A DNA stretch of 39,460 bases, taken from assembly GCA_016927755.1 (NCBI GenBank), contig JAFGLZ010000009.1, positions 1 to 39,460 of the forward strand. The letters run 5' to 3'. This DNA comes from Phycisphaerae bacterium (GTDB taxonomy: Bacteria; Planctomycetota; Phycisphaerae; UBA1845; JAFGLZ01). The position numbers and the translations under genes were made by a program. The notes under the pieces were generated by a model that saw only the letters and a program-made list of their open reading frames with translations, did no database searches and was not told where the DNA came from. This document shows positions 1-8,503 of the stretch, piece by piece (position 1 is the first letter of the stretch; every line of letters starts with the position of its first letter).

Positions 1-924
1 AAGGCCTTCAAGGGGGCCGGCCAGACCCTGCGGCTCCAGTTCGAGCCCGGCACCGAACTGACGAGGCTCCGACTCGACTTCCGCGAGCCGTATCTGCTCG
101 ACCAGCCGGTCAGCTTCGGGCAGGGCTTCTACCTGTTCACCCGCGGTCGCGACGCCTATGACGAGCAGCGGATCGGGACGCAGACCAGCTTCGGGCACCG
201 GTTCCAGAGGGGCCTGCTCCGCGGCTGGGCGGGCGAGGTGGCCTTTAGGATCGAGGGCGTGGACATCAGCGGCGTCGACTTCGACGACGCCCGCGAGATC
301 CGCGACATGGAAGGCAGCCACTTCCTCAGCAGCGTCAAGGGCACGCTGGTTCGAGACACGACCGACAGCCGGTTCATGCCGACCGAAGGCAGCCGGCTCA
401 TGGTGTCGTATGAGCAGTTCGGCGCGCTCGGCGGGGATTACGATTTCGGCAAGCTGACCGGCAGCTACTCCTGGCACAAGACGCTTCGCACCGACGTGCT
501 CGACCGCAAGTCGGTGCTGACGCTGCATGCGCGGGCGGGTCAGATCTTCGGCGACTCGCCCGTCTTCGAGCGGTTCTTCGGCGGCGGCATCGGCTCGGTC
601 CGCGGCTTCGAGTTCCGCGGCATCTCACCCCGGGCGGGCATCCACGACGACCGGGTCGGCGGCGACTTCATGCTGGTCGGCGGGGCCGAGTACAACTTCC
701 CCATCTACGGCAAGATCCTCCGCGGCGTGGCGTTCTGCGACATGGGCACGGTCGAGGAGGACTTCGGCATCAGCACGTGGCGGGCCTCGCTCGGCCTGGG
801 GGCCCGGGTCCTGGTCGAGTGGTTCGGCCCCATCCCCATGGCGTTCGACTTCTCCGTCCCGATCAACAAAGACGACTACGACGACACGCAGATCTTCCAG
901 TTCAGCTTCGGAACGACGTTCTAA
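1..924 (+). CDS. bamA: BamA/Omp85 outer-membrane assembly protein, C-terminal part
   Basis: The reading frame is open from base 1, so the 5' end lies outside the window; 307 residues are visible. It matches the C-terminal beta-barrel of Omp85/BamA, which folds and inserts barrel proteins into the outer membrane. Seen directly: a strand rich in alternating aromatic residues, the loop-6 motif VRGFEFRG at about residues 200-207 after a Gly-rich GGGIGS stretch, and a C-terminal Phe (FSFGTTF), the usual barrel recognition signature. The missing upstream part should hold the POTRA domains. A TamA or other Omp85 paralogue cannot be excluded without the N-terminus. The gene converges on xseA, with a short GGGCG/CGCCC hairpin (1003-1015) between them. 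Confidence 0.85.
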   Translation, partial: KAFKGAGQTLRLQFEPGTELTRLRLDFREPYLLDQPVSFGQGFYLFTRGRDAYDEQRIGTQTSFGHRFQRGLLRGWAGEVAFRIEGVDISGVDFDDAREIRDMEGSHFLSSVKGTLVRDTTDSRFMPTEGSRLMVSYEQFGALGGDYDFGKLTGSYSWHKTLRTDVLDRKSVLTLHARAGQIFGDSPVFERFFGGGIGSVRGFEFRGISPRAGIHDDRVGGDFMLVGGAEYNFPIYGKILRGVAFCDMGTVEEDFGISTWRASLGLGARVLVEWFGPIPMAFDFSVPINKDDYDDTQIFQFSFGTTF

Positions 925-1025
925 TCGCTCCAGAGGTCGAATGCCGGGGCCTCCGCGACCCTTTCACGACATCGGTTTGATGTGTCTGTAAGGTGAGGTT
1001 GTGGGCGGATCGCCCAGGTAAACAC

Positions 1026-2618
1026 CTACTCGAACAAGTCAAGCTGCTCTCGATCGACGACGCGACTGTCGAACGGCCCGCCGGCCGTCTCGGTAGTTAC
1101 GCGGTCGCCGGAACGGACCTGGCTCGGGTCGGTGACGATGCGGTTTCCTCGGCGGAGGCGCGTGATGCTGAAGCCTCGGCGGAGGATCGCCTCGTGACCG
1201 GAGGCCTGCAGGCGGACGGCGAGGTTTTCGAGCTCCCTGAGGATCTGTCGGCGCCGGTCGGTCGTGGCTCGATCCAGTCTCTCGGCGAGGTGCGTCAGGC
1301 GGTCGCGCGCCCTGGCGACGGCGTGCCGCGGGGAGGCCGATCGAAGGGCCTGAGTCTCCGCGGCGAGTTGCCGCTCGGCCCGGAGGTTCCTGGCGCCCTG
1401 GACCCATCGGAGACGATGGGCCATTTCGATCAGTTGCCGGCGCCGCTCCTGAAGGACCGCCCGGGGATGGATCGATCGCAGCGCCAGCTCGCAGTCGTGC
1501 AGGCCTCGGCGAAGCGTTTGCACGCGACTCGATAAGCCCCAGGTCAGGCGTGACGTTGCCTCGTCGACTTGCTGCTCGCCGCGTCGGACCACGGCCATCG
1601 GCTGACGAAACCGCTCGAATCGTTCGATGGCCGTCAGATCCCGACGGGCCAGATCAAGCCGATGCCGCATCATCCGGCGAACCCTGGCGGAGATCGTCTC
1701 CAGCGTCTCGACCACTTCGCCAAGCGAGGGCACGGCGATTTCGGCCGCGGCGGTGGGCGTGGCCGCACGGACATCGGCGACCAGGTCGCTGATCGTCACG
1801 TCCACCTCGTGGCCGACGGCGCTGATGATCGGGATCCGGCTGGCAAAGATGGCACGCGCCACGACTTCCTCGTTGAAGGCCCACAGGTCCTCCAGCGAGC
1901 CGCCGCCTCGTCCGACGATCATCAGGTCGATGCCACCGAGCCGCTCGGCCTGCCGGTTGATCGCCGCGACCGCCCGGGCGATCTCCTCGGCGGCCCCCTC
2001 GCCCTGGACGCGGACGGGGTGCAGCAGAAGCGTCACGCACGGGAACCGCCGCGCGATCGTCCGGATGACGTCGCGGATCGCCGCGCCGGTCGAGCTCGTG
2101 ACGATAGCAATTCGTTGCGGATACTCGGGCAGGGGCTGCTTGTGCTCGGGTTCGAACAGCCCCTCGCGCTCGAGCTTCTCTCGGAGTTGTCGAAAGGCGA
2201 GCTCGAGCTCGCCGATGCCCTTGGGCTCGAGCTTGCGGGCGTAGAACTGGTATTGGCCGCGAGGCTCATAGACGTCCACGCCGCCGGTGGCGAGGACCTC
2301 CATGCCGTCCTGGGGATCGAAACGGAGGCGGTCCGCCGCCGACCGCCACATGACGCACCGCAACTCGCTGCCGGCGTCCTTGAGCGTGAAGTAGACGTGC
2401 CCGCTGCTCGGTCGCGAGACATTGCTGAGCTCACCCGTGACGACCAGGCTGGGCGGCAGGTGCTCTGTGATGACCCGCTTGATGAGCCGAGTAAGCTGCG
2501 AGACCGTTAGCGGTCCTTGTCTGGCCGCGGCTTTGCCGCCGTCCGGCGTGGGCGCCGTCGGCGGCAGTTCCTCGGGAGGAACATGGATTCTTCCGGGATC
2601 AAACGGTCTTCTCGCCAA
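1026..2618 (-). CDS. xseA: Exodeoxyribonuclease VII large subunit
   Basis: This is a 530-residue match to XseA, the large subunit of exonuclease VII, which degrades single-stranded DNA in both directions to short acid-soluble oligonucleotides in the cytoplasm. An N-terminal OB-fold lies around residues 35-130 (LTRLIKRVI, GELSNVSRPSSGHVYFTLKD). The catalytic domain follows, with TSSTGAAIRDV and the family hallmark GRGGGSLEDLWAFN, then a long Arg-rich helical region and the C-terminal RGFSITR segment. The length is somewhat above the usual 400-450 because of the N-terminal extension. The start is a TTG at 2618, chosen because a GGAG Shine-Dalgarno lies 8 bases upstream; no in-frame ATG precedes the OB-fold. 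No small-subunit gene (xseB) is adjacent. Confidence 0.93.
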   Translation of the reverse strand: MARRPFDPGRIHVPPEELPPTAPTPDGGKAAARQGPLTVSQLTRLIKRVITEHLPPSLVVTGELSNVSRPSSGHVYFTLKDAGSELRCVMWRSAADRLRFDPQDGMEVLATGGVDVYEPRGQYQFYARKLEPKGIGELELAFRQLREKLEREGLFEPEHKQPLPEYPQRIAIVTSSTGAAIRDVIRTIARRFPCVTLLLHPVRVQGEGAAEEIARAVAAINRQAERLGGIDLMIVGRGGGSLEDLWAFNEEVVARAIFASRIPIISAVGHEVDVTISDLVADVRAATPTAAAEIAVPSLGEVVETLETISARVRRMMRHRLDLARRDLTAIERFERFRQPMAVVRRGEQQVDEATSRLTWGLSSRVQTLRRGLHDCELALRSIHPRAVLQERRRQLIEMAHRLRWVQGARNLRAERQLAAETQALRSASPRHAVARARDRLTHLAERLDRATTDRRRQILRELENLAVRLQASGHEAILRRGFSITRLRRGNRIVTDPSQVRSGDRVTTETAGGPFDSRVVDREQLDLFE

Positions 2619-2742
2619 CGGCGGTTCTCCGCTAAGGGACGCGCCACCATGGGAACGTCCGGCCGCAATGCCAACTTGGCATCGGAGATTACGAGGCTAC
2701 GCGGGATCCGACCGCGGCTCAAGTCCCGTCGCCGGACTCTCG

Positions 2743-2771
2743 TTGACACCTTTCGCCACAGCCGATAGGCT
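2743..2771 (+). promoter_or_regulatory. Putative sigma70-type promoter
   Basis: A TTGACA box (2743-2748) is followed after exactly 17 bases by TAGGCT (2766-2771). The start of transcription would fall near 2778, about 190 bases before the TSP3 lipoprotein gene. The box spacing is ideal and the -35 is perfect; the -10 matches the consensus at 4 of 6 positions. Confidence 0.4.
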
Positions 2772-2781
2772 TCGGACGGTC

Positions 2782-2800
2782 CCGAGGGAAGGTCCCTCGG
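2782..2800. repeat. 8-bp perfect hairpin in the xseA/lipoprotein divergent spacer
   Basis: CCGAGGGA and TCCCTCGG are separated by AGG, a perfect inverted repeat just downstream of the putative promoter. It would be at the very 5' end of the lipoprotein mRNA. Apart from this and the promoter, nothing else was recognised in the 349-base spacer 2619-2967. Confidence 0.5.
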
Positions 2801-2967
2801 TGGGGATTACGACCGCCGCCACCCTCCATGCGATCACATCCGGGAATGCCGGCAGCGTCGTGCGCGCAGAGCGTTTGAACGGACAGTAGCCATAGACGGA
2901 ACGAATGACCATCAGGGCAACGTGCCTTTGTGGGAGAGTGGGCGGGCTCGCCGAGAAGGAGATCGAC

Positions 2968-4548
2968 ATGTCTTCGAGCCGATCAAGCCGTTTCGGATGG
3001 ATTGGAGTGCTGGTTCTGTCAATCCCGCTGATCTGGATGAGCTGTACGCCTCCGCCGCCGGCCGACGCGGACGGTGACGGGATTCCCGACGCCTCCGACA
3101 ACTGCCCCGCCGTGGCCAACGCGAATCAGACCGACACCGACGGCGATGGGGTGGGCGACGCCTGCGACAACTGCGACAACACGGCCAACGCCAACCAGAC
3201 CGACACGGACGGCGACGGCATCGGGGACGCATGCGACAACTGCGATGACGACGACAATGCCGACCAGGCCGACACCGACGGTGACGGCGTCGGCGATGCG
3301 TGCGACAACTGTCCCAGTGACGACAATGCCAACCAGACCGACACGGACGGCGACGGCGTCGGGGACGCATGTGACAACTGCCCGGACGACGACAACGCCG
3401 ATCAGGCCGATGCAGACGGCGATGGCGTTGGGGATGCTTGCGACAATTGCCCCAGCGTCGCGAACGCCGACCAGGCGGACAGTGACAATGACGGCGTCGG
3501 GGATGCCTGCGAGATCGTGGACCTTGCCGTCGGCGACACAACCGCCTCCCAGGTCTTCATCTACTACGACGTCCGCAACGCCGCGCCGATCGGCCAGGAG
3601 CCCAACGTGATTCTGGACTTCGCGGGTTCCGGCATCCTCTCCCCGGAGTCGATCAAGATCGTCAACAACACGCTCTTCGTCGCCGACAACGTGGCGGATA
3701 CCGTGTACATCTTCCGGGACTTCCTGAACCTGAGCGACGGTGACGCGCCGGACGTCACCTTGAACAATGCCGGTTCTGGCATAAACGATCCCTCCGACGT
3801 GCAGGTCCACGACAACGATCTCTATGTCGCCAATCGCGGGACGGACACGGTGCTGATCTTCCGCAACGTGAACTCCCTGGCGGACGGCGACGCGCCGGAC
3901 GTGACCTTGAACAACGCGGTCTCCGGAATCAGTGACCCCGTCTCGCTATTCGTGACCGATGCGGCCCTCTACGTAGCCAACAATGCCGCCCACACCGTGA
4001 CGATCTACGAGGACCCGGGCACGCTGGCCGCGCCGGGGCCTCACGCACCGGATATCACGCTGAACGGTCCGGATTCACTTGTCCTGACTCCGATTGGAGT
4101 CTTCGTCATCAACAACGTGCTCTATGTGGCGAACGAAGGGCGCGACAAGGTGACCCTCTACGGTCCCGCCGACGCCCTGACGGACAATCAGGTTCCGGAC
4201 GTCGTGTTGGGCGGGGCCTCGTTGCTCGACATTCCAGGCAACGTCGTCCTGGCCGGTGCGCGGCTGTTCGTCGCGAACGAGGAAGATGACGTCCCGGGCA
4301 TCGTCGGCTTCGACGATCCTGCGAACCTCGTCACGGGCAATCCCGCGGACGTGTACTTCGACGTCCTCATCGATATCCAGGGCATGGTGGGTGCCCTCGG
4401 GTCGCTATGGGCCGCGAGCGGCACCTATGACGGCGTGTTCGGCTTCCTGGATGCCGATTCGGTCGTCAGCAACCAGGCGGCGGACATCGTGCTCTTCCAT
4501 CCCGAGATGCGAGTGCCGGTCACATTGGGTATCCAGCAGCGGCCCTGA
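2968..4548 (+). CDS. Lipoprotein with thrombospondin type 3 repeats and propeller-like C-terminus
   Basis: This is a 526-residue protein. The start ATG at 2968 is preceded by GGAG at good spacing, and the frame extends upstream without a better site. A signal peptide ends in a lipobox-like WMSC (Cys about residue 27), so it is probably lipidated and exported. Seven Ca-binding type 3 repeats follow, mostly [14 protein letters not shown] spaced by about 23 residues, and then a region of about 340 residues with repeated units of the form LYVAN...DTVLIF...[11 protein letters not shown], resembling NHL or YVTN beta-propeller blades. TSP3 repeats are known calcium-binding stalks in surface proteins. 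The substrate or partner is unknown. It is monocistronic, ending at the strong terminator at 4587-4622. Confidence 0.85.
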   Translation: MSSSRSSRFGWIGVLVLSIPLIWMSCTPPPPADADGDGIPDASDNCPAVANANQTDTDGDGVGDACDNCDNTANANQTDTDGDGIGDACDNCDDDDNADQADTDGDGVGDACDNCPSDDNANQTDTDGDGVGDACDNCPDDDNADQADADGDGVGDACDNCPSVANADQADSDNDGVGDACEIVDLAVGDTTASQVFIYYDVRNAAPIGQEPNVILDFAGSGILSPESIKIVNNTLFVADNVADTVYIFRDFLNLSDGDAPDVTLNNAGSGINDPSDVQVHDNDLYVANRGTDTVLIFRNVNSLADGDAPDVTLNNAVSGISDPVSLFVTDAALYVANNAAHTVTIYEDPGTLAAPGPHAPDITLNGPDSLVLTPIGVFVINNVLYVANEGRDKVTLYGPADALTDNQVPDVVLGGASLLDIPGNVVLAGARLFVANEEDDVPGIVGFDDPANLVTGNPADVYFDVLIDIQGMVGALGSLWAASGTYDGVFGFLDADSVVSNQAADIVLFHPEMRVPVTLGIQQRP

Positions 4549-4586
4549 GTCCTCGCGGGGACTCGAATCCAATCGCAACGCAAGTC

Positions 4587-4622
4587 AAGGGACCGGCGAG
4601 CACCGCCGGTCCCTTTCTTCTT
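4587..4622 (+). terminator. Rho-independent terminator after the TSP3 lipoprotein gene
   Basis: GGGACCGGCG (4589-4598) and CGCCGGTCCC (4604-4613) form a perfect 10-bp stem with a 5-base loop. It is extended by two A-T pairs and followed by the T-rich tract TTTCTTCTTGTT. It lies 39 bases after the stop codon. Confidence 0.9.
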
Positions 4623-4682
4623 GTTCACGGAAAGGCGTGTGTGGCAACATCGCTTCGGAAGGACCGGCGCGGACCCCGAAGA

Positions 4683-5123
4683 CTACTCCCCGTGGGTGTG
4701 CTCTTTGCGGATACGCTCGTAGATCTCGCGAACGTCGGGCGGCATCTCGTCGACCGAGTGGTAGGTTCGGGTCTGCCCCGAGGCATCCTGAAACGTGAAC
4801 GTCTGGCTGGCGCCCGTGGCGCTGGCGTCGGCCCGGAGGGCTTCGATCCGCTCGCGGATCTCGGGCGGAACGTCGTCGAGCGAGTGGTAGACCCTTTCCT
4901 CGCCGGTCCGCGGGTCCGCGACGCGGATGTTCTGGACCTCGCGAACGACCGTCGTGGTGAACCTGCCACGACGAGCGCCGGAGCCGTTGTCCTCGTCGGG
5001 CAGCTTGCTGAAAAGCCAGTCCTTCAGGCGGCTCAACAACCCCGGCCTCGGCACGGGGGCGTAACAGCCGGGGCACGTGTTCTGAGCCTCCGGGATCTCC
5101 GCGCCGCACTTCCGGCAGTACAT
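4683..5123 (-). CDS. Zinc-ribbon protein with duplicated YHSxDxxPP motif
   Basis: This is a 146-residue cytoplasmic protein of unknown function. The N-terminus is a zinc ribbon, CRKC at residues 3-6 and CPGC at about 17-20 (zinc_ribbon_2 type). A basic linker follows, then two related segments: VYHSLDDVPPEIRERIEALR and TYHSVDEMPPDVREIYERIR. Each is preceded by a Thr/Gln-rich beta-like strand, so the C-terminal half looks like an internal duplication. There is no signal peptide or membrane segment. The ATG at 5123 has GGGAGG 8 bases upstream. It is the gene just downstream of the GH3-like gene on the same strand (54 bases apart), so the two may be cotranscribed. Confidence 0.75.
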   Translation of the reverse strand: MYCRKCGAEIPEAQNTCPGCYAPVPRPGLLSRLKDWLFSKLPDEDNGSGARRGRFTTTVVREVQNIRVADPRTGEERVYHSLDDVPPEIRERIEALRADASATGASQTFTFQDASGQTRTYHSVDEMPPDVREIYERIRKEHTHGE

Positions 5124-5177
5124 GATGGCGTCCTCCCGCGAGATTAGCGTCCCCCGTGCGCTATGGAGCAGCGGGGG

Positions 5178-6845
5178 TCAGAGCTCGTCGGCGGCGGGGA
5201 AGCTGTCGTCCGAACCGGGCACGGTGTAGAGGAAGACATGCTTGTACTGCTCGCTCCGTCCGGCGTTGGCCACGCGTTTCTTCCGGTCGAGCATGGCAAG
5301 GTATCCGTCCGGAACGAGATTGACGGCCAAGGGGGCGAGGCGATCGGTCGATCGCTTGTTGTCGTACTCGATGTTGACGCGCCGAAGCTCTTCATCGACC
5401 GCGTGCGCCAGCCTCTCGGCATTCCTAGCGATCGATCGCTCAACGTGGAAGACGTAATAGGGCGGACTGGCCCATCGCGGGGCCATGACGAAGTTGTTGA
5501 TCCGCCATTGCCCGCCCTGATTGGCCGACTGCACCGCGCTGATAACCTGGCGCTCGGTCAGCTTCTCACCCGTCAGGCTGCTGGTGTGGCTTGCCTTGCA
5601 GAGAAACTCGATCAGCGGCGCCTCGTTGAACCAGCCCGCCATCCGCACGCGGTCACCCAGGTCGTATCGATACAGCCCGGAGGACGTCGTGACGATCAGG
5701 AAGTACTCCTTGCCCTCCTGGAGCTCGAACGAGCGGAGAATCGTGGGGTTGTCGTTCTCGTATTCCTCGGCGGGGATGAACTCGAAGAAGTGGCTGGTGA
5801 CCTCGAGGACGCCTGCGGGGGTGCCGTCCTCGAACGGGATGCACATACGCCCCTCGCTCGAGAGCAGCCCGATGTCCCGCACCGGCACGTCGCCGAAGTA
5901 GGCCGGGTAGTCCTGGAGATAGAGCCCCATGGTCCCGCCGGTCCAATTGGCCAGGAAATCGATGTTCCAGTAGTGCTTGGGCAGCAGCCGCCCGTGCTGC
6001 TCGACGATCCGCTCGAGCTCTCGGGCGCGTTTTCGGTTGGGTCGGACTCGGCGGGCGAGTTCCTTGCGGATCCACTCGGGCACGTCCACATCGGGCGAGA
6101 TGCCCCCGTCGTGAATGTCGCGGAGGAGTCTCTCGCGATGCTCGTCGGCGGTCCTGGCGAGCCGAAGCACGGTCGCGGGGCTGGCTGTGACGATCCATGA
6201 GGTGTCCGCGGGGACGCTCAGCCGCGTGAGGACGTAATACCGGGCGTCATGATCTCGGACGTATGCCACGCAGAGGGGCGCGGGATAGAAGCGGCGGATG
6301 ATCCGCTTCTGCATGGCGGCCAGCAGCCCGGTGATGGCCCCGGCCGGGAACCCGCCCTCGGTCCGCTCGTCGTCCATGGGGCTGGTGACCTGGAGGATGC
6401 AGCGGAGGATCGACTTGGGATGATCATACAGGGCCTTGACGCCCCAGATGTTCCATCCCCGCTGATACTCCTTGTAGAACGGGTTCGTCACGGGAATGTG
6501 CTTGGGGCAGGTGGTCGTCCCGCTGGTTAGCGAGAACATGTGTATCTTCTCGCGCGGGTGGAAGAGCGCCCCGACGTCGCCGGCCTTGACGCGTTCGACG
6601 TAGGGCCGGAAGTCCTCATAGGTCTGGATGGGGACGTTGCGGACGTAGTCTTCGTAGGAGCGGATCTCGTCGAAATGGTGCTCACGACCGTAGTCGCTGT
6701 CGGCGTTTCGGCGGATCTTGGCCATGAGGACCTGTCGCTGGACCTCGTTGGCCTTGCGAGTATTTCTAACAAACCAGTGGAACATGCGTTTTGCATGCGC
6801 TAGTCCCACGTTCTTCGGGATGAAATCGACCAGAGCCTTAAACAT
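5178..6845 (-). CDS. GH3 auxin-responsive promoter family protein (acyl-adenylate-forming)
   Basis: This 555-residue protein has full-length similarity to the GH3 superfamily. In plants these enzymes adenylate a carboxylic acid (auxin, jasmonate) and conjugate it to an amino acid. Visible features are an N-terminal helical region with NADSDYGREHHF, the nucleotide-binding motif SLTSGTTT at 105-112 followed by PKHIPVT, a central domain with LLSSEGRMCIPFED, and the C-terminal LYRYDLGDRVRMAG and SLTGEKLTE segments typical of the family. Bacterial GH3 proteins are widespread but their substrates are not known; amino-acid conjugation here is inference from the family. The ATG at 6845 lacks a strong Shine-Dalgarno. 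The upstream region is AT-rich relative to the window. Confidence 0.88.
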   Translation of the reverse strand: MFKALVDFIPKNVGLAHAKRMFHWFVRNTRKANEVQRQVLMAKIRRNADSDYGREHHFDEIRSYEDYVRNVPIQTYEDFRPYVERVKAGDVGALFHPREKIHMFSLTSGTTTCPKHIPVTNPFYKEYQRGWNIWGVKALYDHPKSILRCILQVTSPMDDERTEGGFPAGAITGLLAAMQKRIIRRFYPAPLCVAYVRDHDARYYVLTRLSVPADTSWIVTASPATVLRLARTADEHRERLLRDIHDGGISPDVDVPEWIRKELARRVRPNRKRARELERIVEQHGRLLPKHYWNIDFLANWTGGTMGLYLQDYPAYFGDVPVRDIGLLSSEGRMCIPFEDGTPAGVLEVTSHFFEFIPAEEYENDNPTILRSFELQEGKEYFLIVTTSSGLYRYDLGDRVRMAGWFNEAPLIEFLCKASHTSSLTGEKLTERQVISAVQSANQGGQWRINNFVMAPRWASPPYYVFHVERSIARNAERLAHAVDEELRRVNIEYDNKRSTDRLAPLAVNLVPDGYLAMLDRKKRVANAGRSEQYKHVFLYTVPGSDDSFPAADEL

Positions 6846-7022
6846 TGGATAGTGCCCGATGCCCCCCCGGGGGCCGAGTGTCCATATAACCGCGCTAAGG
6901 GGATAAGTTTAGCGTTACTGGTCTAAAAATGCACGAGCTTTTTTTGCCTATGACGACAAAAGCGACGCGCAATTCTTTCTTGCCGTAAGTGGCGGTCCCA
7001 CGTGGGGACACGAGCGGGAATC

Positions 7023-7031
7023 TGATAGAAT
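7023..7031 (+). promoter_or_regulatory. Putative extended -10 promoter element
   Basis: TG-A-TAGAAT matches an extended -10 box (TGnTATAAT-like) about 90 bases before the ATG of the pectate-lyase-like gene. No good -35 is visible, which is usual for extended -10 promoters. The predicted leader contains the 8-bp hairpin at 7068-7088. Confidence 0.3.
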
Positions 7032-7067
7032 CCGGCCCGGCACTTGGGCCCAATCAGGCAGTTTTTT

Positions 7068-7088
7068 GGCGCCGGACGGCCCGGCGCC
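7068..7088. repeat. GC-rich hairpin in the leader of the beta-helix gene
   Basis: GGCGCCGG and CCGGCGCC flank the loop ACGGC, preceded by TTTTTT. It is a perfect 8-bp stem. The T-run lies on the wrong side for a plus-strand terminator. It may structure the leader. Confidence 0.45.
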
Positions 7089-7118
7089 TGGGCCCGAGGT
7101 CGAAAGGGGACCCCAACC

Positions 7119-8396
7119 ATGACCATGAATGCTTTCGTGCTGGTGTCGGCGACGCTGACCGCCCTGGCGGTCGCGTCGGCCCAACAGGTAGCGGCCACGT
7201 ACAACGTCCGCGACCATGGCGCTAAGGGCGATGGCCAGACGGACGATACGGCCGCTTTTCAGAAGGCGCTCGACGCGGCCGGCAAGGCGGGGGGCGGTAC
7301 CGTCCTGGCGCCGGTGGGTAACTATCGTTTCGCCGGACACCTCAACGTGCCCGGCTCGGTGACGCTCAGGGGGATCTTCGAGTCGGTGCCAGCGCACAAC
7401 GGCATCCGCGACAAGGGGCTGCCCAAGCCGACGGACGACGGCACGACCTTCCTGGTCACTGAAGGCGCCGGGAAGGAGGACGGCCCCCCCTTCATCACGC
7501 TGAACACGAACGGCACGCTCAAGGGGGTGTGCATCTACTACCCCGAGCAGAACGTCGACGACACGCCGAAGCCCTATCCCTACGCGATCGCCATGCGGGG
7601 CAAGAATCCGGCGGTGCTGGACGTGGAGTTGCTGAACCCGTTCAACGGAATCGACGCGACGCAGAACGAGCGTCACCTGATCCGCAACGTGTCCGGCCAG
7701 CCGATTCGCCGGGGGGTGATGGTGGACGCCATTTACGACATCGGGCGGATCGAGAACGTCCACTTCAACCCGTGGTGGAGCACGCGGCCCAAGCTCTTCC
7801 AGTGGCAGATGGCCAACGGGGAGGCGTTCATCTTCGGGCGGACCGACTGGCAGTACGTCCACAACACGTTCTGCTTCGGCTACAAGGTGGGCTACAAGTT
7901 CGTCGGCACGAAGAACGGCGTGTGCAACGGCAACTTTCTCGGGATCGGGGCGGACGATTGCTGGACAGCCTTGGTGGTCGAGCAGTCGGCCCCGTACGGG
8001 CTGCTGATCACCAACGGCGAGTTCGTGAGCTTCCACGGTCCAGACCCGACGATGATCGAGGTAGCGAAGGATCACCGCGGCAACGTACGGTTCGTGAATT
8101 GCGCGTTCTGGGGCCCGTGCAACCAGATCGCCAAGATCGCCGGAGCTGGATTCGTGGGCTTCAGCGACTGCAACTTCTGCGACTGGGACAAGCCGAAGGA
8201 GGCCCGGCACGCGATCCAGGTCTCCGGCGGCGACATCCTGATCCGGGGATGTCAGTTCCGGAAGAACCGGCCGCAGATATCGCTCGGCGAAGAGGTTAAG
8301 CGCGTTGTGATCACAGGCAATCTCTTTGCCGGTCCGACGCAGATCAAGAACGAGAGCAAGGGCAACGTCCAGATCGCCAACAACGCCGGGGAGTAA
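7119..8396 (+). CDS. Secreted pectate-lyase-3 superfamily beta-helix protein
   Basis: This is a 425-residue protein. The ATG at 7119 is preceded by AAAGGGGA at 9-10 bases; a second ATG lies two codons on. A signal peptide (NAFVLVSATLTALAVASA, cleavage before QQ) targets it to the periplasm or outside. The segment YNVRDHGAKGDGQTDDTAAF at about residues 28-47 is the hallmark of the Pectate_lyase_3 (glycan-acting right-handed beta-helix) family. The rest has recurring turns such as GNVRFVNCAFWG, GFSDCNFCDW and DILIRGCQF, consistent with helix coils. No catalytic residues can be assigned, so the polysaccharide is unknown. The C45-like gene downstream lies 107 bases away on the same strand. Confidence 0.8.
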   Translation: MTMNAFVLVSATLTALAVASAQQVAATYNVRDHGAKGDGQTDDTAAFQKALDAAGKAGGGTVLAPVGNYRFAGHLNVPGSVTLRGIFESVPAHNGIRDKGLPKPTDDGTTFLVTEGAGKEDGPPFITLNTNGTLKGVCIYYPEQNVDDTPKPYPYAIAMRGKNPAVLDVELLNPFNGIDATQNERHLIRNVSGQPIRRGVMVDAIYDIGRIENVHFNPWWSTRPKLFQWQMANGEAFIFGRTDWQYVHNTFCFGYKVGYKFVGTKNGVCNGNFLGIGADDCWTALVVEQSAPYGLLITNGEFVSFHGPDPTMIEVAKDHRGNVRFVNCAFWGPCNQIAKIAGAGFVGFSDCNFCDWDKPKEARHAIQVSGGDILIRGCQFRKNRPQISLGEEVKRVVITGNLFAGPTQIKNESKGNVQIANNAGE

Positions 8397-8503
8397 GCGG
8401 CGCGACAGTCTTCCATTGGCGGCTGGGATTGGGTCTAATCGAGAGACCGGACCGCGCCCGCCCAGAAGGGTTCGGCCTGAGAGTCGAGCCATAACAGGTG
8501 TTG

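Noticed and set aside
1569..2510. A 313-residue open frame antisense to xseA
   Set aside because: The opposite strand encodes the complete XseA signature; the antisense peptide has no recognisable features.
7061..7090. T-run plus hairpin as a terminator upstream of the beta-helix gene
   Set aside because: The T-run precedes the stem on the plus strand and becomes an A-run after it on the minus strand, which is wrong for a terminator in either direction.
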